Assembly (NCBI RefSeq): GCF_021044795.1
Contig: NZ_JAJNOP010000052.1
Strand: one strand, 5' to 3'
DNA length: 10,674 bases
Source of the DNA: Acidaminococcus hominis
GTDB taxonomy: Bacteria > Bacillota > Negativicutes > Acidaminococcales > Acidaminococcaceae
Below, piece by piece: positions 1-5,848 of this stretch. Made by a program: the position numbers and the translations under genes. The notes beneath the pieces were generated by a model. The model searched no databases, was not told where the DNA came from, and saw nothing but the letters and a program-made list of their open reading frames with translations. Position 1 is the stretch's first letter, and every line of letters starts with the position of its first letter.

Positions 1-765
1 GCTGACCTCCAGGCCAAACTGGGCGGTGTGCCCGTGCCTATGAACCGGGCCATTTATGTAAAAGAAGACAGCACCCTGCTTTTTGGCATGGCAAAAACGG
101 GAACCCGTGGTTATCTTACCGTAGCTGGGGGCTTTGACGTGCCACTGGTTATGGGCAGCAAAAGCACCTACCTGCGGGCTAAGCTGGGCGGAGTCGGAGG
201 CGCACCCTTAAAGGACGGAGAAGAGCTGGCGGTGGGAGCGCTGATGGAAAGCCAAAAAGCCTTTGCCGCAGAGCTTTCCAAACAGGGAGGCAAGGCCTTC
301 TCCAGTATGGGCTGGTCCCTCCCTAATGGAGGCGTACTGGAGCCTGGCCCCATTCGGGTAGCGGAAGGGCTACAGTACGACTGGTTTACGGAAGAGAGTT
401 ACAACATCTTCTTTGGCCGGCCTTACACCATTACGCCCCAATCGGACCGGATGGGGTACCGGCTGTCCGGGGAAGAACCTCTTACCTACAAGGAAAAGGG
501 CAAGTCCCTGATTTCTGAACCGGTAACCTTCGGGTCCATCCAGGTACCGGCGGACGGGAATCCCATCATCCTGATGGCGGACCGGCAAACCACCGGGGGC
601 TATCCGAAAATTGGCCAGGTAGTTCAAGCAGATCTGCCCCGGCTGGCCCAGCTGCGCCCGGGAGAAAAGCTCCGCTTTAAATTGGTGACACTGACAGAAG
701 CGGAAGGAGCGTTGGCCAAGCAGCGGGAATTTCTAAAAGAAGCGGCCTTGATGACCGCTCGGTAA
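1..765 (+). CDS. pxpC: 5-oxoprolinase subunit C (PxpC/KipA family), 5'-truncated by window edge
   Basis: The frame is open from base 1, so the true start lies upstream of the window; 254 codons are visible out of the roughly 310-340 usual for the family. The family is the biotin-dependent carboxyltransferase-like/KipA fold. PxpC acts with PxpA and PxpB in ATP-dependent opening of 5-oxoproline (pyroglutamate) to glutamate in the cytoplasm. Family signatures are visible. Numbering from the first visible codon, there is YLTVAGGFDVPLVMGS at about 38-53 followed by STYLRAKLGG, SDRMGYRL at 148-155, GSIQVPADGNPI at 178-189 and DRQTTGGYP at 194-202. The GTG at 28 is an in-frame internal codon, not a convincing start: family-typical residues (ADLQAKLGG) precede it and no ribosome binding site is seen. 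A pxpB partner would be expected just upstream, outside the window. Family assignment is firm; the exact role (PxpC or KipA-like) depends on the unseen neighbours. Confidence 0.9.
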   Translation, partial: ADLQAKLGGVPVPMNRAIYVKEDSTLLFGMAKTGTRGYLTVAGGFDVPLVMGSKSTYLRAKLGGVGGAPLKDGEELAVGALMESQKAFAAELSKQGGKAFSSMGWSLPNGGVLEPGPIRVAEGLQYDWFTEESYNIFFGRPYTITPQSDRMGYRLSGEEPLTYKEKGKSLISEPVTFGSIQVPADGNPIILMADRQTTGGYPKIGQVVQADLPRLAQLRPGEKLRFKLVTLTEAEGALAKQREFLKEAALMTAR

Positions 766-779
766 GATTTTTGTTCATA

Positions 780-788
780 TGGTATAAT
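780..788 (+). promoter_or_regulatory. Candidate extended -10 promoter for the M20-Nudix-mutY unit
   Basis: TGGTATAAT matches the extended -10 consensus TGnTATAAT exactly. No good -35 lies 17 bp upstream, which is tolerated for extended -10 promoters. Predicted transcription would start near 795, giving a leader of about 70 nt. It is the only promoter-like sequence I find between pxpC and the M20 gene. Confidence 0.5.
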
Positions 789-803
789 GCAGTGAGAACT
801 GCA
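788..803 (+). repeat. Perfect inverted repeat at the predicted transcription start
   Basis: TGCAGT-gaga-ACTGCA is a 6-bp perfect inverted repeat with a 4-base centre. It begins at the last base of the candidate -10 element. Its position would suit an operator, or it could form a small hairpin at the very 5' end of the leader. A repeat this short could also occur by chance. Confidence 0.35.
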
Positions 804-815
804 GTAGTAAAACCT

Positions 816-849
816 TGCCCTGCAGGAGTTTCCTGCAGGGTACTTTTTT
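816..849 (+). terminator. Terminator-like hairpin upstream of the M20 gene
   Basis: CCCTGCAGGA (818-827), loop GTT, TCCTGCAGGG (831-840) form a 10-bp perfect stem, extendable by a G-T and a T-A pair, followed by TTTTTT at 844-849. This looks like an intrinsic terminator. It ends the pxpC transcript, but because it also lies downstream of the candidate promoter at 780-788 it would sit inside the leader of the M20 operon as an attenuator. The three-base loop is tight, and a four-base-pair shorter stem with a larger loop may form instead. Confidence 0.7.
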
Positions 850-865
850 GTAAAGGAGCAAAGCG

Positions 866-1987
866 ATGGCACTGGATGTAACGCAATATTTGGCGGATTT
901 GGCGGAGCTGGTGGGTCTGGAGTCTTTTAGCCGGTATCCGGAAGGAACGGCCAAGGTGGCGGCCTGGCTGCAAAACCGCTTGGACAAGGCGGGCTGGCAA
1001 ACGACCCTGATTCCCGTTGGGGAGGAAGTGGGACCCTGTCTGAAGGCGGTATGGGGTCGGGAGGACCACTATGATGTAATTCTTTTGGGCCATATGGATA
1101 CGGTATTCCCCCCGGGCACGGCGGCCCAGCGGCCGTTTTCTACGGAAGGGGACAAGTTTAAGGGTCCTGGGGCTTCGGATATGAAATGCGGGGACCTGTT
1201 CATGGTATATCTGGCGGAGCTGCTCAGCGCGGAAAAGGCCAAGGGCAGTGTCTGCCTGCTGTTTAACCCGGACGAAGAGATCAGCTCCCGGTTTTCCCGG
1301 CCTATTATAGAGCGGGAAGCCCAAAAGGCGGACCATGCACTGATTATGGAATCGGCCCGGCCCAATGGGGATCTGGTCAACGAACGGAAGGGCATTGCCA
1401 AGTACCGGCTGACCTTCCACGGAATTGCTTCCCATGCGGGGGTAAACCCGGACAAAGGCGCCAGTGCCATTAACGAATTTATCCGCTGGGGAGAAAAAAT
1501 TATAGCTTTGGCCAGCCCAGAAGCAGGCACCACGGTGAATATTGGCCTGGTGAACGGCGGCACTGCAGCCAATGTGCTGGCGGCAGAATGCACCTGTGTC
1601 CTGGATGTGCGGATCAAGACCCTGGCAGAGGGGGAGAGAATTGACAAGGCCCTGCGGCAGCTGCAGGCTGCTCCCTTTGACAGTCGGGTGAAGGTGGACG
1701 TGGACGGCGGGGTAGCCCGGCCTCCCATGCTGCCTACGGAAAAATCCCTGGCTTTCTGCCGGCAGGCGGAGCAGGTGGCTGGGCATCTGGGGCTGCGTTT
1801 CCACTGGCAGGCAGCCGGGGGCGGCAGTGACGGCAACTTTACCTCTGCCCTGGGCATTCCCACCATTGACGGGATGGGTCCTATTGGGGGAGATGGCCAC
1901 GCCGTTACGGAATACGGGCTGATTTCCAGCCTGGAACCCCGGTTTGCCTTTCTTGCAGCGTTGGTGAAAACGCTGCTGACGGAGTAG
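866..1987 (+). CDS. M20 family metallopeptidase (carboxypeptidase G2-like)
   Basis: This 373-residue protein is a two-zinc amidohydrolase of the M20 family, closest in style to glutamate carboxypeptidase (CPG2), which removes C-terminal glutamate or similar residues. The metal and catalytic residues can be followed in order: H76 and D78 in GHMDTVFPPG, bridging D105 in GASDMKCG, E137/E138 in NPDEEISS, E162 in IMESARP, and H345 in GGDGHAVTEY. The dimerisation-domain motif ASHAGVNPDKGASA holds H190. There is no signal peptide or membrane segment, so it should be cytoplasmic. The ATG at 866 follows AAAGGAG (852-858) at 7-nt spacing. Length is usual for the family. It lies nine bases before a Nudix gene. 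A peptide or folate-type glutamate substrate is possible, but substrate cannot be read from sequence; other M20 activities such as deacylation are alternatives. Confidence 0.9.
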   Translation: MALDVTQYLADLAELVGLESFSRYPEGTAKVAAWLQNRLDKAGWQTTLIPVGEEVGPCLKAVWGREDHYDVILLGHMDTVFPPGTAAQRPFSTEGDKFKGPGASDMKCGDLFMVYLAELLSAEKAKGSVCLLFNPDEEISSRFSRPIIEREAQKADHALIMESARPNGDLVNERKGIAKYRLTFHGIASHAGVNPDKGASAINEFIRWGEKIIALASPEAGTTVNIGLVNGGTAANVLAAECTCVLDVRIKTLAEGERIDKALRQLQAAPFDSRVKVDVDGGVARPPMLPTEKSLAFCRQAEQVAGHLGLRFHWQAAGGGSDGNFTSALGIPTIDGMGPIGGDGHAVTEYGLISSLEPRFAFLAALVKTLLTE

Positions 1988-1996
1988 GAGGCGGGT

Positions 1997-2482
1997 ATGC
2001 GGGATACTTCTTTGGTTTACCCCATTGATGCCCAGGGCCGGGTACTGCTGGGCCGGAAGAAGCGGGGCATGGGCGTGAACAAATGGAACGGTTTCGGGGG
2101 CAAGCTTGAACCGGGGGAAACCCTGCGGCAGTGTGCCGTCCGGGAACTGTGGGAAGAAAGCGGACTTACGGTCCGCCCGGAGGATCTGGAGCTGGTGGGG
2201 GATATTTATTTTGACCAGCCTTCTGATGGAAACTGGTCCCATGTGGGCATGGTGTACTTTGTCCGCCGTTGGCAGGGGCAGGTCCGGGCAACGGAAGAAA
2301 TGGAGCCCCGGTGGTTTGCGGTGAAGGATCTGCCCTATGAGGAGATGTGGGAAGCGGATAAACGCTGGCTGCCTCTGCTGCTTCAGGGAAAACAGCTCCG
2401 GGGCACGGTGCAGTTTGACGAGGACTGCAACCACGTAATCCATGACGTGTATGCGGAGGTTCATCTTGACCCCGGCAAGTAA
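1997..2482 (+). CDS. MTH1-like Nudix hydrolase (probable 8-oxo-dGTP diphosphatase)
   Basis: This 161-residue protein carries a complete Nudix box, G35-x5-E41-x7-R49-E50-L-x-E53-E54-S-G56-L, which binds Mg2+ for cleavage of nucleoside diphosphate-X bonds. Beyond the box it resembles human MTH1: KKRGMGVNKWNGFGGK (21-36) before and within the box and EEMWEADKRWLPLLLQGK (115-132) near the C-terminus both have close counterparts. Asn31 matches MTH1 Asn33 and Asp121 matches Asp120, but the position of MTH1 Asp119 is Ala120, so base recognition may differ. Its ribosome binding site AGGAGG (1986-1991) overlaps the stop of the M20 gene, and mutY overlaps its own 3' end, so the three genes are very likely co-translated. 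Removal of oxidised purine nucleotides fits the MutY partner. Family is certain; the substrate is inferred. Confidence 0.88.
   Translation: MRDTSLVYPIDAQGRVLLGRKKRGMGVNKWNGFGGKLEPGETLRQCAVRELWEESGLTVRPEDLELVGDIYFDQPSDGNWSHVGMVYFVRRWQGQVRATEEMEPRWFAVKDLPYEEMWEADKRWLPLLLQGKQLRGTVQFDEDCNHVIHDVYAEVHLDPGK
2455..2459 (+). promoter_or_regulatory. Ribosome binding site that decides the mutY start
   Basis: GGAGG lies inside the 3' end of the Nudix gene, six bases before TTG at 2466. The in-frame ATG codons at 2442 and 2451 have no Shine-Dalgarno-like sequence upstream. The site therefore favours the TTG start. Confidence 0.65.
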
Positions 2483-3530
2483 CTGGCCCCAGCTGCTGCT
2501 GACCTGGTTTGACCAGAACCGGCGGGACTTGCCCTGGCGGGAAAAGAGCCCCCGGGATCCCTACCAGGTGTGGGTATCGGAAATCATGCTCCAGCAGACC
2601 CGGACGGAAGCGGTCAAGGAATATTTTGCCCGCTGGCGGCAACAGTTCCCAACGCTTCAGGCCTTGGCCCAGGCCAGCGAAGAACAGGTGCTTCGGGCCT
2701 GGCAGGGGCTGGGCTACTACAGCAGGGCCAGGAACCTGCACAAGGCGGCCCAGCAGGTGCTGGTCCAGTACGGGGGACAGGTGCCCCAGGAGGAGAAAGC
2801 CCTGCGCAGCCTGCCGGGGATTGGAGCCTATACTGCAGGGGCCATTCTGTCCATGGCCTACGGGCAGAAAATCCCCGCCGTGGACGGAAATCTGCTGCGG
2901 GTGCTGGCCCGGCTGTACGGGGTGGACGAGGATATTGCCGGCACTGCGGGGAAAAATACCCTGACCCGGCTGGCTGAAAAGGCCATTCCCGGGGAGCGGC
3001 CAGGGGACTTTAACGAGGCCATGATGGATCTGGGCGCGGAAGTCTGCATTCCCCGGCATCCCCGCTGCTCTCTTTGCCCCCTGACAGGGGTCTGCCAGGC
3101 TAGAGCGGAAGGCCGGGAGGAAGAACTGCCCGTCAAAAGCAAAAAAGCCCCCCAGAAGGTGTTTTATGCAGCCTGTGCCCTGTGGGAACAGGAGGGACGG
3201 TACCTGCTGCACAAGCGGCCGGAAAAGGGCATGCTGGCGTCCATGTGGGAATTTCCCATGGTGCTGGAGGCCGCGGAATCGGCTGCCAAGGCAGGGCTGG
3301 AACAGCTGCTGGGAGGCCGGACGGAAGCAGCCGTGTGGAGCCACAAGCACGTATTTACCCACCAGATTTGGCTGATGACCGGGTATCTATTGAACGGCAG
3401 CCAGGTGCCGGAGGGGGAATATCTTTGGCTCAGCCCTGAAGAATGGCAGCGCCTGCCGCTGGCCGGGCCTCACGCCAAGCTGGCGGAGAAAATCTGCCAG
3501 GGGGAATTGGCTCCGGTACTGGAATTTTAA
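2466..3530 (+). CDS. mutY: Adenine DNA glycosylase MutY
   Basis: MutY removes adenine mispaired with 8-oxoguanine in base excision repair. Starting at TTG 2466 the protein has 354 residues. The order is: glycosylase core with PW at 23-24 and VWVSEIMLQQT (35-45) holding catalytic E39; helix-hairpin-helix LPGIGAYTAGAI (116-127); catalytic D140 in IPAVDGNLLRV; a [4Fe-4S] cluster loop with C194, C201, C204 and C210; and a MutT-like C-terminal domain from about 230 that reads the oxoguanine. In that domain HVFTHQ (295-300) corresponds to the FSH loop with threonine replacing serine. Tyr122 occupies the position of E. coli Ser120, as I recall for Bacillus-type enzymes. An ATG at 2442 would add eight residues but lacks a ribosome binding site, whereas the TTG start puts the PW motif at the usual distance. 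The gene overlaps the Nudix gene by 17 bases. Confidence 0.95.
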   Translation: MTPASNWPQLLLTWFDQNRRDLPWREKSPRDPYQVWVSEIMLQQTRTEAVKEYFARWRQQFPTLQALAQASEEQVLRAWQGLGYYSRARNLHKAAQQVLVQYGGQVPQEEKALRSLPGIGAYTAGAILSMAYGQKIPAVDGNLLRVLARLYGVDEDIAGTAGKNTLTRLAEKAIPGERPGDFNEAMMDLGAEVCIPRHPRCSLCPLTGVCQARAEGREEELPVKSKKAPQKVFYAACALWEQEGRYLLHKRPEKGMLASMWEFPMVLEAAESAAKAGLEQLLGGRTEAAVWSHKHVFTHQIWLMTGYLLNGSQVPEGEYLWLSPEEWQRLPLAGPHAKLAEKICQGELAPVLEF

Positions 3531-3541
3531 AAGCCGAAAAT

Positions 3542-3582
3542 AAAACAGGAGAAACCGCAAGTCCGGTTTCTCCTGTTTTTTT
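3542..3582. terminator. Bidirectional intrinsic terminator between mutY and the convergent regulator gene
   Basis: A 16-bp perfect stem pairs 3542-3557 (core ACAGGAGAAACC) with 3564-3579 around a six-base loop. It is followed on the + strand by TTTTTTT (3576-3582) and preceded by an A-run that serves as the T-run for the minus strand. It therefore can end both mutY and the convergent gene. The stop codon of the minus-strand gene (3581-3583) lies immediately at the edge of the stem, so that gene's stop is at the foot of its own terminator. Confidence 0.9.
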
Positions 3583-5368
3583 ATTCCTTTTTCTTTTTGA
3601 GCAGCCGCCACAGGGTGGTACGGCTGATGCCCAGCCGCCTTGCTGCGGCACTTTGGTTCATATTTTCTTCTTCCAGGGTTTTCTGGACCACGGCCTGGAT
3701 AAGCTGGTCCAGGGTTTGGTGGAGGGGCAGGGGCTGCCTTAGGGATGGCCGGAAGATTTCTTCCTCGTGCCGGAGCAGCTGCCGGATGGTGTGGGCCCGG
3801 ATCCAGGGCGTCTCCGTAGAAAGTACAATGGCCCGGCGCAGCACCTGGCGCAGCTGGCTGGTGTTTTGGGGCCAGCTGTATTGGCACAGGAGGGTTACAG
3901 CCTCAGGATCCATGCCCACCAGTTTGGTATCGTATAGGTGGTTGTGGTGCTGGAGGTAGAGCAGGGCGTAGTTCAGGATTTTGTCCTCCTTGTGGGCCAG
4001 GGACGGCAGGGGGATGTGGAAGACCCGGAAGGTTTCCCTCAGGACGGTAAGCCTTTCCTGGAGCAGAGGATCTTCCGGGCTGCCGGTCAGCTGAAAGTAC
4101 AGCCGGCCGGTGGCGCTGTAGCGGGCAGCGGCCAGTTCATCTACCAGCAGGGTAAATAGCTCCGGTGCCAAGCCTTCCAGATTCCTAAAGCAGAGGGAAC
4201 CCTGCTCCAAAAACAAGGGAGAATGGGGGTCCGTGCAGAAATGGAGAATGTCCTCCTGGTGCAGCAGCCGGCAGTCCAGCTGCAGCAGGGGCGTTTGGGT
4301 GCGGCCGCTTTTTTCGTAGAGCTGCTGGCAGAAAATGTCCCCTTCTGTGCCGGGGGCCCCGGTAATGCACAGGGGCTGGACGCTTTTGGCCATTTCCAGG
4401 GCCTGTGTCCAGGCGGTCGGGGAAACAATCTGCAAAAAATTGGGCAGGCCCCGCTGCTCACTGTGGCCGGAGGAGGCTTCGTAAAAGGTTAGATAGGGCG
4501 GGGTCCCGGACTGGGTAAAGAAGCGCTGGGGCTGGATGAAAAACAGGCTGTAGGGGGCGTTCCGATAGTGGTGGCGCTGGGCCCTGATTTCAAAAAAGCC
4601 CTCCGGCAGTTTGCGGTACACGGTTTTGTCCCCTTCGGTGCGGATTGCAGGCAGCAGCCGCCGGCAGAAGGTTTGCAGTTTGTGCAGGTTCTTGGGCAGG
4701 TCGTCGTAGAGCAGCTCTCCCGTTTCGTCATAACAGAGCAGGTGTACGCCCTGCCGGCTGAGTCCGGCATGGAACAGGGTGTTTTCGGCGGTGGCCCGGC
4801 GCAGATAGGTGGTAACCTGGGTGACCTGGGTCAGGGCCTCCCGGACGCTTTCCCGGCCGGAGGTCAGCAGGACATTCTGCATGCCCAGTTTCTCCGCATA
4901 TTCCACGGATACGGCGTCCCCGATAATCAGAGTGTAGCCCATTTCCTTTAACTGGGTTACTTTTTCGGCAGCATTATGCCATTGGTCGATATTATAAATG
5001 TCAAAATGCAGCTGCAATACGTCACAGAGCACCCGGGCCGAGTTGGCAATATTTTCGTAGGACAGGATGGCGGCCTTCCCCTGGTAGTGTTCCACCAGCT
5101 TGATGATGTGGAGCAGGTCGTAGTAGGAAATGGGGATGCCGAAAACCGGCAGGGTGGTGTTCTTTTCCACTTCCATTTTGGTACCGCCCCGGGATAGGAC
5201 GGCATCGTAGTTTTCCAGGTGGTGCTGTTTCAGTTTTTCTACGCCTTCATAAATGGTGCCGACTTCCACCGTAACCTGGAGCTGGGGAAATTCTTTGGCC
5301 GTTTCCAGGATTACATGTTTCAGGGCTTCATAGGGCGCAATGGCCAGCAATTGGATTTTATGGTTCAT
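3581..5368 (-). CDS. PrpR_N-type transcriptional regulator with degenerate AAA+ domain and Fis-like HTH
   Basis: The 595-residue protein resembles the sensor-activator PrpR. Residues 1-180 form a PrpR_N sensory domain (LLAIAPYEALKHVI; VLSRGGTKMEVEK at 57-69; IPISYYDLLHII at 78-89; AAILSYENIA at 99-108). A PAS-like stretch follows (about 195-285), then a sigma-54-activator-type AAA+ region (about 310-535) and a C-terminal Fis-type helix-turn-helix (QSAAARRLGISRTTLWRLLKK, about 572-592). The AAA+ core is broken: the Walker A equivalent GAPGTEGD (337-344) lacks lysine, the Walker B acids align with R395-N396, the GAFTGA loop is absent, and the arginine-finger segment reads LPSLAHKED. The lid WPQNTSQLRQV (499-509) remains. 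ATG at 5368 is chosen because AGGAGG (5381-5376) precedes it; the frame extends 14 codons further upstream without a binding site. It is divergent from the sugar-acid genes and is their likely regulator, working at sigma-70 promoters. Confidence 0.85.
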   Translation of the reverse strand: MNHKIQLLAIAPYEALKHVILETAKEFPQLQVTVEVGTIYEGVEKLKQHHLENYDAVLSRGGTKMEVEKNTTLPVFGIPISYYDLLHIIKLVEHYQGKAAILSYENIANSARVLCDVLQLHFDIYNIDQWHNAAEKVTQLKEMGYTLIIGDAVSVEYAEKLGMQNVLLTSGRESVREALTQVTQVTTYLRRATAENTLFHAGLSRQGVHLLCYDETGELLYDDLPKNLHKLQTFCRRLLPAIRTEGDKTVYRKLPEGFFEIRAQRHHYRNAPYSLFFIQPQRFFTQSGTPPYLTFYEASSGHSEQRGLPNFLQIVSPTAWTQALEMAKSVQPLCITGAPGTEGDIFCQQLYEKSGRTQTPLLQLDCRLLHQEDILHFCTDPHSPLFLEQGSLCFRNLEGLAPELFTLLVDELAAARYSATGRLYFQLTGSPEDPLLQERLTVLRETFRVFHIPLPSLAHKEDKILNYALLYLQHHNHLYDTKLVGMDPEAVTLLCQYSWPQNTSQLRQVLRRAIVLSTETPWIRAHTIRQLLRHEEEIFRPSLRQPLPLHQTLDQLIQAVVQKTLEEENMNQSAAARRLGISRTTLWRLLKKKKE

Positions 5369-5375
5369 AGGGATT

Positions 5376-5381
5376 CCTCCT
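5376..5381 (-). promoter_or_regulatory. Ribosome binding site deciding the regulator start
   Basis: On the minus strand AGGAGG stands seven bases before the ATG whose first base is at 5368. The upstream in-frame start candidates have nothing comparable, so the shorter 595-residue product is preferred. Confidence 0.75.
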
Positions 5382-5397
5382 GTTTCATAATGTAACA
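5381..5397. promoter_or_regulatory. 17-bp imperfect palindrome, candidate operator
   Basis: TGTTTCATAATGTAACA equals its own reverse complement at 14 of 17 positions (pattern TGTTwCATnATGwAACA). It lies directly upstream of the regulator's ribosome binding site, over its predicted transcription start, where a bound protein would repress the regulator gene. A partial copy beginning TGTTTCA occurs at 5440-5456, about 55-70 bp upstream of the predicted start for the divergent genes. Binding by the neighbouring PrpR-like protein is inference. Confidence 0.5.
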
Positions 5398-5426
5398 TAT
5401 ATACAAGCAAATTACAATGTTCTGAA
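5398..5426 (-). promoter_or_regulatory. Weak candidate promoter for the regulator gene
   Basis: On the minus strand TTCAGA (5426-5421) and TATATA (5403-5398) are separated by 17 bp and would start transcription near 5391, giving a leader of about 23 nt. A second possibility, TTGTAA (5417-5412) with TACATT (5394-5389), also has a 17-bp spacer but leaves almost no leader. Each element matches consensus at only four of six positions. Confidence 0.3.
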
Positions 5427-5428
5427 CA
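5418..5428. repeat. Perfect 11-bp palindrome TGTTCTGAACA
   Basis: TGTTC-T-GAACA is a perfect inverted repeat around one base in the middle of the divergent intergenic region. It overlaps the -35 part of the candidate regulator promoter. It shares TGTT/AACA ends with the 17-bp palindrome at 5381-5397, so it may be a second, shorter site for the same protein. Short AT-rich palindromes also arise by chance. Confidence 0.35.
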
Positions 5429-5475
5429 ATTTAAAAATATGTTTCAGATTTAAACGATTTTTGGATTTTGTATTC

Positions 5476-5504
5476 TTGAACCATTTTCCTGCACTTGTTA
5501 CAAT
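5476..5504 (+). promoter_or_regulatory. Sigma-70-type promoter for the dehydratase-permease unit
   Basis: TTGAAC (5476-5481) and TACAAT (5499-5504) are separated by exactly 17 bp, each matching consensus at five of six positions. Predicted start is near 5511, leaving a leader of about 40 nt. The leader includes a small hairpin CGGAC-gaag-GTCCG (5518-5531) before the ribosome binding site GAGGGGG (5538-5544). No sigma-54 (-24/-12) element is visible in this gap. Confidence 0.75.
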
Positions 5505-5551
5505 AAAGACGTCAAAACGGACGAAGGTCCGAATTCAGAGGGGGTATCAGA

Positions 5552-5830
5552 ATGAATGCGGTTATTCATGTAAACAGCAAGGACAATTTGGTCACCTGCC
5601 TGCGTCCCATTGCCAAGGGCGAAACCATTACGTTTGAAGGCAAGGAGTACACGGCCACCAGCGACATTCCCAAGTTTCACAAAATGGCAGTAGCAGAAAT
5701 CAAAAAAGACGAGTACTGCTACAAATACGGCCAGATCATTGGGGAAGCCCTGACGGATCTGCATCCTGGCGATTATGTACACGTACACAATCTGGCCAGC
5801 ACCCGCGGCCGCGGCGACTTGAAGGCATAA
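5552..5830 (+). CDS. UxaA-family dehydratase small subunit (SAF domain)
   Basis: This 92-residue protein is a stand-alone SAF domain as found at the N-terminus of altronate dehydratase (UxaA) and galactarate dehydratase, and as the small subunit of split enzymes. The typical stretch IPKFHKMAVAEIKKDEYCYK (39-58) is followed by YGQIIGEALTDLHPGDYVHVHNLAS, ending in RGRGDLKA. The KYGQxIGxA and GDYVHVHN motifs are characteristic. The gene is followed after 18 bp by the large subunit, so the two should form one sugar-acid dehydratase. It is first in its transcription unit, behind a clear promoter. The SuyA subunit of sulfolactate sulfo-lyase has the same architecture and is the main alternative; the neighbouring sugar-acid genes favour a hydroxy-acid dehydratase. 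No catalytic function is expected from this subunit alone. Confidence 0.88.
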   Translation: MNAVIHVNSKDNLVTCLRPIAKGETITFEGKEYTATSDIPKFHKMAVAEIKKDEYCYKYGQIIGEALTDLHPGDYVHVHNLASTRGRGDLKA

Positions 5831-5848
5831 GGAACAGGGGGAGCTATC

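Noticed and set aside
677..2464. 595-codon open frame on the minus strand opposite the M20 and Nudix genes
   Set aside because: The opposite strand encodes two proteins with complete catalytic motifs. The minus product is low-complexity in style (rich in H, P, R, Q) with no recognisable domain, so it is a shadow of GC-rich codon use.
2166..3362. 398-codon minus-strand open frame opposite Nudix/mutY
   Set aside because: It is antisense to clear MutY motifs and has a Pro/Gly/His/Gln-rich composition without domains or a ribosome binding site.
5368..5410. Longer form of the regulator starting 14 codons upstream
   Set aside because: No ribosome binding site precedes it, the extra residues do not look like a PrpR_N domain start, and it would cross the candidate operator.
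5369..5551. Search for a sigma-54 (-24/-12) promoter expected for a PrpR-type target
   Set aside because: No TGGCAC-N5-TTGC-like element was found; a good -35/-10 pair with a 17-bp spacer is present instead.
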